Assembly: GCA_049698775.1 (NCBI GenBank)
Contig: JBAVYM010000041.1
Span: forward strand, 14,023-78,022
Direction of reading: 5' to 3'
Source of the DNA: REEB76 sp049698775
GTDB taxonomy: Bacteria > Pseudomonadota > Gammaproteobacteria > Natronospirales > REEB76
DNA length: 64,000 bases
Shown piece after piece: positions 15,415-22,367 of this stretch. The notes below the pieces were generated by a model. That model did no database searches. It saw nothing but the letters and a program-made list of their open reading frames with translations, and was not told the DNA's origin. Position numbers and translations under genes: made by a program. Position 1 is the stretch's first letter. Each line of letters opens with the position of its first letter.

Positions 15415-16365
15415 TCAATTCACTATCCGCGCGGCGGGGCCGGCAACGGGCGAAACCCAGGCGTGGCTCGCGAGTCCGGCGCGCTTGAAGGCTTGCTGCA
15501 TAATTTCAACTGCCTGTTGCGCCGTTTGCTCGGCCGCGAACCAGGCGAACAGGCTCGGACCCGCACCGGATATTCCCGCGCCGAGCGCTCCGCACGCGAG
15601 CGCTGCGCGTTTCACGTCTGCAAATCCGGGTATCAATTCCGCCCGGCGCGGCTCGATGAGGCAGTCCGACAATCCCGCGCGGATCAGCTCCGGATCATTG
15701 CGGTAGCAGCCGCTCAGGACCAGCGCCAGGTTGCCGGTCTGCTGCACGATATCTTCGAGTGCGAACGGCCGGTCCAGCACTTGGCGGGCCTGCAAGGTCC
15801 GCACCTCGAGTTCCGGGTGTACCAGCACGCAATATAAATTTGGTGGCACAGGCACCGATACCACCTGCCCGGACGTGGCGATCACGAGTCCGCCGTACAG
15901 CATCGGGCCGACGTTGTCGCCGTTGCGCGTGCCACTCGCCAGCGATTCTCCATCCAACGCGCATTGATAAAGCGTTTCGAGCGACGCTGGAACATCCAGC
16001 AGCGCATTCGCCGCCACCAGTGCGGCGACACAGGAAGCGGCCGAGCCGCCCATGCCGGACGCGAGCGGGATGCCCTTGTCGAGTTCGATCTCGAAACCGC
16101 TGGACAGGTTGAGTACGCGGCGCAGGGACAGCAGCGCGGTACCTGCGGTATTTTTCTCAGCAGCGAATGGGATATCGCGGGTCACGCCGCGAATATCGGT
16201 AATGTTCACCACCGGTTCAGCGATGATGCGCACCGTCACCCGGTCCTGCAGGCCGACGACAGTGTGTCCGAGAAAGTCAAATCCCACCGCCACATTGCCG
16301 ACACAGGCCGGTGCGCAAGCCGTGGCCTGCCGACGAGCAGCAATGTGTTTGATGACTTTGGTCAC
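15415..16365 (-). CDS. thrB: homoserine kinase (GHMP type)
   Basis: This roughly 316-residue GHMP-fold kinase phosphorylates L-homoserine in threonine synthesis. The N-terminus ATACAPACVGNVAVGFDFLG is the ThrB opening, the ATP loop is GIPLASGMGGSAASCVAAL, and the C-terminal motif is GALGAGISGAGPSLFAWF. Substrate-side residues GTRNGDNVGPMLYGG are in place. No ATG fits. GTG at 16365 gives the expected N-terminus. thrA and thrC are not adjacent; nnrS lies directly upstream on the same strand. Confidence 0.9.
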   Translation of the reverse strand: MTKVIKHIAARRQATACAPACVGNVAVGFDFLGHTVVGLQDRVTVRIIAEPVVNITDIRGVTRDIPFAAEKNTAGTALLSLRRVLNLSSGFEIELDKGIPLASGMGGSAASCVAALVAANALLDVPASLETLYQCALDGESLASGTRNGDNVGPMLYGGLVIATSGQVVSVPVPPNLYCVLVHPELEVRTLQARQVLDRPFALEDIVQQTGNLALVLSGCYRNDPELIRAGLSDCLIEPRRAELIPGFADVKRAALACGALGAGISGAGPSLFAWFAAEQTAQQAVEIMQQAFKRAGLASHAWVSPVAGPAARIVN

Positions 16366-16387
16366 CGCATTTTGCAATCGGCGTTGT

Positions 16388-17548
16388 TCATACCCGCGCA
16401 GGGCCGAAGTGTACGGGAATGAAGCGGATGAAATACACGGCAAATGCCAGCGCCCACAGCGCACCGGCAAGCGGCAACAAGCCGGAATATCCGATCATGC
16501 GCAGGATGGCGGCGGCGGTTATCAGCAGGAATGCCGTGGTCATGAACGGTCCGGCCTGCAATGGCCGGCCGGTGTGGCCGAGCGGCACGCGCGTCATCAT
16601 GCCGATGGACAGCGAACCGAGTGCGCCCACGATGATGGCGTGCAGCGCGGTGATCTCGGGGATGGCATGCGCGAGCAGCGCCAGACCACGCAGGCCGAGG
16701 CCAATGACCAGCCACAGGTAACCGAGATGCAGCACCCACAACATGGGCTCACGCCAGGTCTTCCAGGGCTTCCAACCCAACAGACGTACCAGCGCGAGAA
16801 TCGCCACCAGCAACGAAACAATGCCCAGTGCGGTGGAGTCCGGCAGGACAACATCAAGCAGCACCAGCAGGACTGCACCGCCGTTGACGCACCAGTTGAT
16901 CCCGCGATAGCTGCGCACGCCGGCCTTGGCGATGCGCCGCTCCGTGAAAAACGGAATTACGCGTCCGCCGATCACCAGCATGAGCACGGTCAGAAGATCA
17001 ATCACCCAAATGAGCGCTTGATATGCCGTCAGCCGGATCACGCCGGCCACGGCCAGATGAAACAGCGCATCGGCGAGTGCGAACGCGAGCAGCAGCGGAA
17101 TCAGGAACAGATTACGGCGGTTGCGACTCTGCAGAATCGGGCGCGCCACCAGCAACGCCAGCAACGGGAAAAATGCAAAATCCAGGACTGCGGCGACAGG
17201 ATAGGGAATCAGCGCAGGCAGCAGGAACGCAATGCGGCCCAGAAGCCACACTATCGCCAAACCCGCCAGAGAAACCGGCGTGACGACCGGCAATTTGGTC
17301 CAGTCGGCCACGGCTGTGAGCAGGAATCCCGCCATGAGCGCGGCGGCGAAACCGAACAGCATCTCGTGACCGTGCCACAAGAGCGGCGACAGCGAAGCGG
17401 CGGGAATCAGGCCGAGATGCAGGAACAGCGCCCAGGCCAGGATGTCCAGGCTGGCGAACAGGGAAGCGCCCAGGAACATCAGGCGGAAAGGCTGTTGCAG
17501 TAATGGCGAGACGCGCGCCGGCTGAGCCGGTGACAATGCTGTATTCAT
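16388..17548 (-). CDS. nnrS: NnrS family haem-copper membrane protein
   Basis: The 386-residue protein has about 12 membrane helices and the family landmarks: PFRLMFLGASLFAS near the start, WHGHEMLFGFAAALMAGFLLTAVADWTKL, VIGGRVIPFFTERR, and ALGSLSIGMMTRVPLGHTGRP. NnrS binds haem and copper and protects cells from NO stress during denitrification. Its presence 6 kb from norB extends the NO island. I see no perfect Dnr box directly upstream. The gene upstream on the same strand is a pncB remnant. Confidence 0.92.
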   Translation of the reverse strand: MNTALSPAQPARVSPLLQQPFRLMFLGASLFASLDILAWALFLHLGLIPAASLSPLLWHGHEMLFGFAAALMAGFLLTAVADWTKLPVVTPVSLAGLAIVWLLGRIAFLLPALIPYPVAAVLDFAFFPLLALLVARPILQSRNRRNLFLIPLLLAFALADALFHLAVAGVIRLTAYQALIWVIDLLTVLMLVIGGRVIPFFTERRIAKAGVRSYRGINWCVNGGAVLLVLLDVVLPDSTALGIVSLLVAILALVRLLGWKPWKTWREPMLWVLHLGYLWLVIGLGLRGLALLAHAIPEITALHAIIVGALGSLSIGMMTRVPLGHTGRPLQAGPFMTTAFLLITAAAILRMIGYSGLLPLAGALWALAFAVYFIRFIPVHFGPARV

Positions 17549-17596
17549 GCAGGGAACCCCGTGATTTGTACGCGAATCCTGTGAGGCAGGTACGTC

Positions 17597-17841
17597 ATGT
17601 CGAAAATACCCTTTTCAGATAGCGCAGACCACGCAGATAATCCAGTTCGTCCTGCCGGAAGCGCAAACTGCAAAGCCCAGTGATTTCCTTGCGGATGCCA
17701 TCGGCCTGACGGGCGAGAGTTTCCCCGTGATTGCGGCACTTGAACCGATATTCCACTTCCGCGCTCGGAAAATGGTGCAATACCGCCTGCATCATGGTGA
17801 ATTTGTAGAGATTCAGTATCGAGCAGGGACTCAATGATCAC
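17597..17841 (-). pseudogene. pncB: 5' remnant of nicotinate phosphoribosyltransferase
   Basis: About 80 codons match the start of PncB: VIIESLLDT in one frame, then LYKFTMMQAVLHHFPSAEVEYRFKCRN and DELDYLRGLRYLK in the next. Removing a single A from GAATCTCTAC restores DTDLYKF and joins the two frames, so a one-base insertion is visible. Homology stops after RGLRYLK, and the catalytic barrel (another 300 or so residues) is absent; nnrS begins about 50 bp on. It is a frameshifted and 3'-deleted gene. The rest of the 350-bp gap holds nothing else I recognise. Confidence 0.8.
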
Positions 17842-17902
17842 GATGGCGTCGGCACCTGGCAGCTTGTATCGTCAAGCGCGCAACAGTGTTCAGGGTCTCC
17901 GC

Positions 17903-18244
17903 TCATTTGTTCGCGGCAGCCTGCTCCATCTCGTCCAGCGCCAGTACCGAATGCGCATAGGCGCCGCCGGCGCGCATCTCGGCCGCGACCCAGATGGCTT
18001 CCATGATTTCCGCGTCCGTGGAACCGGTGCGCAGTGCCGCGCGCGTATGACCGCGGATGCAGTAGGGGCACTGAGTGGTGTGCGCCACCGCCACGGCGAT
18101 CAATTGCTTGGTTTTCTCCAGCAGTGCGCCATCAGCGAATACCTGCTGGCTGAATGCCTTGAAGGCTTCCAGTTGTTTCGGCGCCAGCGTTTTACGACGT
18201 GCCGAGAGCGCCGTGGAAGGTTCCGGGAAAATCGGGTGTGGCAT
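17903..18244 (-). CDS. AhpD-like carboxymuconolactone decarboxylase-fold protein
   Basis: The 113-residue all-alpha protein has the CMD/AhpD motif CPYCIRGHTRAAL (CxxC-x3-H) near residue 60, which gives thiol-disulfide or peroxide-reducing activity in AhpD relatives. The N-terminal part (LSARRKTLAPKQLEAFKAFS) and the tail (MRAGGAYAHSVLALDEMEQA) fit small single-domain members. AAGGAGAG precedes the ATG. It is encoded alone between nnrS/pncB and a DUF488 gene on the same strand. The physiological substrate is not evident. Confidence 0.88.
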   Translation of the reverse strand: MPHPIFPEPSTALSARRKTLAPKQLEAFKAFSQQVFADGALLEKTKQLIAVAVAHTTQCPYCIRGHTRAALRTGSTDAEIMEAIWVAAEMRAGGAYAHSVLALDEMEQAAANK

Positions 18245-18283
18245 GGATACTCTCCTTGGATGTGTGATGGTTATGGTTAAAGA

Positions 18284-18643
18284 TCAGCGTAAGCGGCGTT
18301 TCAGATACGCGGCCAGTACCACCGCTTGATTGCGTTCCTCATCGTGCGCGCCGAACAGTATGGTGACGGTGGCGTGTGCTTTGAGGATGTCCCGCAGAGC
18401 CTTGATCGCTGGCTTGTTGGCGCGCAGCTCGGCCGTATAACGGTGTTTGAACTCCAGCCATTTCTCCGGCTCATGGCCGAACCACTGGCGCAGTTTGGTG
18501 GTCGGCGCCACTTCCCGGTCCCAGTAATCCACCGCGGCTTTTTTCTTGGTCAGGCCGCGCGGCCACACCCGGTCCACCAACACCCGGAAGCCGTCGCCGC
18601 GTGCGGGCGGCAGATACACGCGTTTCAGTTTAATGTTGGTCAT
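18284..18643 (-). CDS. DUF488 family protein
   Basis: The 119-residue protein opens with IKLKRVYLPPARGDGFRVLVDRVWPRGLTKKKA and continues WDREVAPTTKLRQWFGHEP, the diagnostic stretches of DUF488 (YeaO-like). It ends in TILFGAHDEERNQAVVLAAYL. GGAGG precedes the chosen ATG. Family members are uncharacterised small cytoplasmic proteins. It sits 40 bp from the AhpD-like gene and after sdhB on the same strand, so a shared transcript is possible. Confidence 0.88.
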   Translation of the reverse strand: MTNIKLKRVYLPPARGDGFRVLVDRVWPRGLTKKKAAVDYWDREVAPTTKLRQWFGHEPEKWLEFKHRYTAELRANKPAIKALRDILKAHATVTILFGAHDEERNQAVVLAAYLKRRLR

Positions 18644-18680
18644 GGTCTCAGCCTCCTGGCGCGGCCCGCGCCAACGTGTT

Positions 18681-19502
18681 TCAGTGTTCGCGTGCCACCA
18701 TGAGCTTCTTGATCTCCGCAATTGCGCGTCCGGGATTGAGTCCTTTGGGGCAGGTGCGCGTGCAGTTCAGGATGGTGTGGCAGCGATACAGTTTGAAAGG
18801 ATCCTGCAGTGCGTCGAGGCGTTCGCCCGCGGCCTCGTCGCGTGAATCCACCAATGCGCGGTAAGCCTGCAACAGCACCGCCGGTCCCATGAAGCGGTCG
18901 CCGTTCCACCACCAGCTCGGGCAGCCGCTGGTGCAGCAGAAGCACAAAATACATTCGTAATAACCGTCGAGTTTGGCGCGTTCCTCGGGCGACTGCAGGC
19001 GTTCACGATCGGGCGCGGGCGTTATGGTTTTGAGCCATGGCTCGATGGAGGCGTACTGCGCAAACGCGTGCGTCTGATCCGGCACCAGATCCTTGATGAC
19101 CGGCATGCTGTTCAGCGGATAGATCTCGACCACGCCCGGGATGTCGCAGATGGTGCGCGTGCATGCCAGCCAGTTGGTGCCGTGAATGTTCATGGCGCAA
19201 CTGCCGCATATGCCTTCGCGGCAGGAGCGGCGGAAAGTGAGCGTGCTGTCAATCTCGTTCTTGATCTTGATGAGCGCGTCCAGCACCATCGGCCCGCATT
19301 GATCCAGATCCACGAAATAGGTATCGAGCCGCGGCGGTTCGCCGCTATCCGGGTCGTAGCGGTAGATGCGAAATTCCTTGACGTGCCTGGTGTTCTCAGG
19401 TTTTAGCCAGACTCTACCTTTATGTACGCGCGCGTTCGGATTCATGCCGAGATTTCGCGGGATGATATCGGTGATGTTCATATCTGGCAACTCGTGGCGC
19501 AT
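18681..19502 (-). CDS. sdhB: succinate dehydrogenase iron-sulfur subunit
   Basis: The 273-residue protein has all three cluster motifs: [2Fe-2S] at CREGICGSCAMNIHGTNWLAC, [4Fe-4S] at CILCFCCTSGCP and [3Fe-4S] at CHTILNCTRTCPKGLNP. RNCFM-like contacts to the quinone site (WWWNGDRFMGPA) are present. It would pass electrons from SdhA to quinone in the TCA cycle. sdhC, sdhD and sdhA are not in the window. The ATG overlaps the stop codon of the cysteine synthase gene (TAATG); a second ATG at 19481 is also possible. Confidence 0.92.
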   Translation of the reverse strand: MRHELPDMNITDIIPRNLGMNPNARVHKGRVWLKPENTRHVKEFRIYRYDPDSGEPPRLDTYFVDLDQCGPMVLDALIKIKNEIDSTLTFRRSCREGICGSCAMNIHGTNWLACTRTICDIPGVVEIYPLNSMPVIKDLVPDQTHAFAQYASIEPWLKTITPAPDRERLQSPEERAKLDGYYECILCFCCTSGCPSWWWNGDRFMGPAVLLQAYRALVDSRDEAAGERLDALQDPFKLYRCHTILNCTRTCPKGLNPGRAIAEIKKLMVAREH

Positions 19503-20452
19503 TATGCGAAGTGGCTGGTATCCACGGATGGCGGTTTACGCTCCATGAAATACTCGTTCAGATATTTCTCGCCCTCGTCACAGAACAGCGTGACCACCGT
19601 CTTGAGCTCCGGATATTGCGTGCGCACGCGCTTTGCGGTCAGCAGGTGCGCGCCCGAACTCGGCCCGCAGAACAAGCCATATTGCCGCGCCAGATAACGC
19701 ATGGCCTGTACGGCTTCTTCGCTGGATACGCTCAGCACCTCATCCACGAGTTCGCGATGGCGCGTGAGGATGCCCGGGACGAAACCGTCCGAGATGCCCT
19801 CGATCTGGTGCGTTCCGATTTCGCCGCACAGCAAGGTGCAGGACTCCGACGGTTCCATCGCGAACAGGCGCACGCGCGGGTTGGCGGCGCGGAACGCTTG
19901 GCCGACACCCACGAGCGTGCCACCGGTGCCGACGCCCATGACCAGCGCGTCCGGCAGCGTGCCGTGCGGGAGTTGCGCGAGGATTTCCGGACCGAGCAAC
20001 AGGCGATTCTCTTCAACGTTCCATTCCGATTCAAATTGGTGCGGACAGAAATAACCCGGTTGTTGTCCGAGTTCGCTGGCGCGCTTGAGCGCATCGCTGA
20101 CATGGAAATGGCCGCAGAACAGGACTTCTGCGCCGTACGCACGCGAGATTGCCACACGCTCGCTGCTCATTCCTTCCGGCATCACCACCAGCATGCGGTA
20201 GCCCTTGACCGCCGCAACCAGCGACAGCGCATTGCCGGTGTTGCCGCTGGTTGCCTCGACGATGGTGTCGCCGGGATGCAGCAGGCCCTGCTGTTCGGCT
20301 TTCTCGATCATGTATTTGGCGATGCGCGCCTTGATGGAGCCGGAGGGATTCAGGAATTCGAGCTTGGCGTAAATGCCATCCACCCGCAGCAGTGGCGTGT
20401 CGCCGATGGCGTCGAGAATGCTGGACGAGAGGGCCGTATAACGCGTTGGCAT
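19502..20452 (-). CDS. cysM: PLP-dependent cysteine synthase (CysK/CysM family)
   Basis: The 316-residue fold-type II PLP enzyme has the Schiff-base lysine in NPSGSIKAR (about residue 41), the substrate loop EATSGNTGNALS, phosphate loop GVGTGGTLVGVG, and the C-terminal CGPSSGAHLL and LFCDEGEKYL. It should make cysteine from O-acetylserine and a sulfur donor. NPSGSIKAR and the sequence QHHYFC-like FCPHQFESEWN suit CysM/CysK paralogues, so the symbol is provisional. Its stop codon overlaps the sdhB start (TAATG). A small gene of unknown function precedes it. Confidence 0.85.
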   Translation of the reverse strand: MPTRYTALSSSILDAIGDTPLLRVDGIYAKLEFLNPSGSIKARIAKYMIEKAEQQGLLHPGDTIVEATSGNTGNALSLVAAVKGYRMLVVMPEGMSSERVAISRAYGAEVLFCGHFHVSDALKRASELGQQPGYFCPHQFESEWNVEENRLLLGPEILAQLPHGTLPDALVMGVGTGGTLVGVGQAFRAANPRVRLFAMEPSESCTLLCGEIGTHQIEGISDGFVPGILTRHRELVDEVLSVSSEEAVQAMRYLARQYGLFCGPSSGAHLLTAKRVRTQYPELKTVVTLFCDEGEKYLNEYFMERKPPSVDTSHFA

Positions 20453-20463
20453 GGATTGCCGCG

Positions 20464-20850
20464 TCAGTGCTTGAAGCGTGTGTTGCCTGGATCCACGCCG
20501 AGTGTCCAGGACGGCGGATCGCTGGCCGGAAATGTGCCGTCCAGTTCCGCATCAATGCGGCGCTCGCATTCCGCGATGTGCTGGCCGGCAGGATCTTTGG
20601 TCGCCGGCGATTCCGACGGTTGCGACGATACGCCCGCGGCCGTGTGCGGTGCGATATGGGTTTGCAAATAATGTTTGTAAAACAAATATGACACGATGAA
20701 CGCCCTCCTGTACTGGGTTGTGGAGGCGAAATGTGCGGGATTCAATACCGCACGCCGGTAGATGCGCAGTGTCTGACGGGCATAATGACGAGCGGCGGTA
20801 CGTCCGCTGCGCGCGACGATCCCGTCAATAATGGTCTTATCCACATTCAC
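20464..20850 (-). CDS. small protein of unknown function, coupled to lipA
   Basis: The 128-residue product starts at a GTG overlapping the lipA stop codon (GTGA). The N-terminal half is basic and rich in Arg and Tyr (SGRTAARHYARQTLRIYRRAV, YLFYKHYLQTHIAPH). The C-terminal half carries RRIDAELDGTFPASDPPSWTLGV, a short motif that I know as the end of many small proteobacterial hypothetical proteins. No membrane segment or catalytic motif is visible. It lies between lipA and the cysteine synthase gene. Confidence 0.65.
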   Translation of the reverse strand: MNVDKTIIDGIVARSGRTAARHYARQTLRIYRRAVLNPAHFASTTQYRRAFIVSYLFYKHYLQTHIAPHTAAGVSSQPSESPATKDPAGQHIAECERRIDAELDGTFPASDPPSWTLGVDPGNTRFKH

Positions 20851-21839
20851 GCGACCAAGCCCACGTTATTGTGCTCCAGAACGCGCTCGGCACGGTAACT
20901 GGAGCGTACCAGCGGTCCCGCTACGGCCTCGGTGAAGCCCTTCTTGAGCGCGAACTCCCTATACGCGCGGAATTCGGCGGGCGTCACATAACGCTGTACC
21001 GGCAAATGGTTTTGCGTGGGCCGCAGATACTGGCCCAGTGTCACGATATCCACGCCCGCACCACGGATGTCATCGAGTGTCCCGGAAATTTCCGCGTCGG
21101 TTTCGCCCAAGCCCAGCATCAAGCTGGTTTTGGTCAGCACATCCGGCTGCTGCTGTTTTGCGAATGCCAGCACCGTGAGTGTCTGTGCGTAGCCAGCGCG
21201 CGGATCGCGCACGCACGCGGTCAGCCGTTCGACGGTTTCGAGATTCTGGGCAAAGACCTTTACTTCCGCGGACAGCACCGTGGCGACCGCAGCGTGGTCG
21301 CCGCCGAAATCCGGCGTCAGCGCTTCCACGGCCGTATCCGGCGTGCGTGCATGAATGGCGCGGATGCAGGCGGCGTAATGCGCCGCACCGCCGTCGGGCA
21401 GATCGTCCCGGTCCACCGAGGTCAGCACCACGTATTTGAGGCGCATGAGTTCGACCGCTTCGGCCACGTGTACCGGTTCGAACGGATCCAGCCAGCCGTG
21501 CGGATTGCCGGTATCCACGGCGCAGAACTTGCAGGCGCGGGTACACACTGAACCCATGAGCATGAGCGTCGCGGTACCGCGGCCCCAGCACTCGGCAATG
21601 TTGGGGCACATGGATTCTTCGCACACCGTGTGCAATTTGTGCTCATGCACGATGCCGTGTACCGTCTGGTAGCGGCCGCCGGATGGCGGGCGGATCCGCA
21701 ACCACGGTGGTTTCGGCAACGCTTCGAGTGGTTCGCCGGCGTGCGTGGCGCGGAGCCCGTGTTTGACTGCGTGAATGCCTTCCGCCGTGACGAACTTTTC
21801 GCCACTGTGCGGTGGCGATTTAATGCGCTTATCCGGCAT
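20847..21839 (-). CDS. lipA: lipoyl synthase
   Basis: The 330-residue radical-SAM enzyme inserts two sulfurs into octanoyl groups on lipoyl domains. It has both iron-sulfur motifs: CEESMCPNIAECWG for the auxiliary cluster and CTRACKFCAV for the SAM cluster. Other family blocks are LTSVDRDDLPDGGAAHYA, KTSLMLGLGE and LGQYLRPTQNHLPVQRYV. GGAGG lies about 10 bases before the ATG. lipB is not adjacent. A perfect FNR/Dnr box lies about 72 bp upstream but points more convincingly at the divergent DUF2249 gene. Confidence 0.96.
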   Translation of the reverse strand: MPDKRIKSPPHSGEKFVTAEGIHAVKHGLRATHAGEPLEALPKPPWLRIRPPSGGRYQTVHGIVHEHKLHTVCEESMCPNIAECWGRGTATLMLMGSVCTRACKFCAVDTGNPHGWLDPFEPVHVAEAVELMRLKYVVLTSVDRDDLPDGGAAHYAACIRAIHARTPDTAVEALTPDFGGDHAAVATVLSAEVKVFAQNLETVERLTACVRDPRAGYAQTLTVLAFAKQQQPDVLTKTSLMLGLGETDAEISGTLDDIRGAGVDIVTLGQYLRPTQNHLPVQRYVTPAEFRAYREFALKKGFTEAVAGPLVRSSYRAERVLEHNNVGLVA

Positions 21840-21903
21840 CGTGCCAAACCTCCATGAACCCCTTGGCTCGCTTCAAGGCTAGACCTGCAGCCGCCATCCG
21901 GCC

Positions 21904-21917
21904 TTGATGCGTATCAA
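21904..21917 (+). promoter_or_regulatory. FNR/Dnr box upstream of the DUF2249 gene
   Basis: TTGATGCGTATCAA is the third perfect TTGAT-N4-ATCAA dyad in the window. A -10-like TAAAGT at 21940-21945 puts the predicted start near 21952, about 41.5 bp from the box centre, as for a class II promoter. It lies in the gap between lipA (minus) and the DUF2249 gene (plus). The same box could in principle influence lipA. Confidence 0.75.
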
Positions 21918-22059
21918 GGCGGGGAAGGTGCCCAAGTCCTAAAGTTCTGCGCAGTCTAAACCCTGAGTGAGCGCAGTGTCGCAGTAGTTTGAAGCCGCGC
22001 GTGTAGGCGAAATTGCCAACCGGTCCAAGCCACAAGCGAACGTTCTTGATGTCCGTACA

Positions 22060-22263
22060 TTGATTCCCATGGAGTGCCTCCGCCTGATTTTCGAGACCTG
22101 CAAGAATCTCCAGACCGACGATAGCTTCCTGCCGGTCAACGACCATGATCCGAAGCCGCTCTATTACCAGTTCGAGGCCGAACACAACGGCGAATTCTCG
22201 TGGCAATATCTGGAACAGGGACCGACCGCCTGGCGTGTCGAAATCGGTCGCACGGTCGCCTGA
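22060..22263 (+). CDS. DUF2249 protein, start codon uncertain
   Basis: The core LIFETCKNLQTDDSFLPVND, then HDPKPLYYQFEAEHNGEFSW and QYLEQGPTAWRVEIGR match DUF2249, small sulfur-carrier-like proteins often linked to hemerythrins and denitrification genes. The open frame continues upstream to a stop at 21985-21987. It encodes NVLDVRTLIP, which belongs to the family, yet no ATG or GTG precedes it. Only TTG 22060 and ATG 22069 are usable and both cut into the domain. It may use a rare ATT start at 22012 or have lost its start. Confidence 0.65.
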   Translation: MIPMECLRLIFETCKNLQTDDSFLPVNDHDPKPLYYQFEAEHNGEFSWQYLEQGPTAWRVEIGRTVA

Positions 22264-22288
22264 ACGTTTCCCGCTAACAATACACACG

Positions 22289-22315
22289 GAGCGGGCCGTT
22301 GGCCCGCTCTTTCAT
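22289..22315 (+). terminator. intrinsic terminator after the DUF2249 gene
   Basis: GAGCGGGCC, loop GTT, GGCCCGCTC is a perfect 9-bp stem followed by TTTCATTT. It lies 26 bp after the DUF2249 stop codon and before ggt. Confidence 0.8.
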
Positions 22316-22367
22316 TTCCGCGCGTGGCGCGTTACGCTGCGCAGCATTTCCACATCAGACCGGAATC

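Noticed and set aside
16052..17503. A 483-codon plus-strand frame over nnrS
   Set aside because: Antisense to NnrS and without any domain.
17866..17882. CTTGTATCGTCAAG as a possible Dnr box for nnrS
   Set aside because: The half-sites are too close and lack the AT of TTGAT/ATCAA; spacing to nnrS is also poor.
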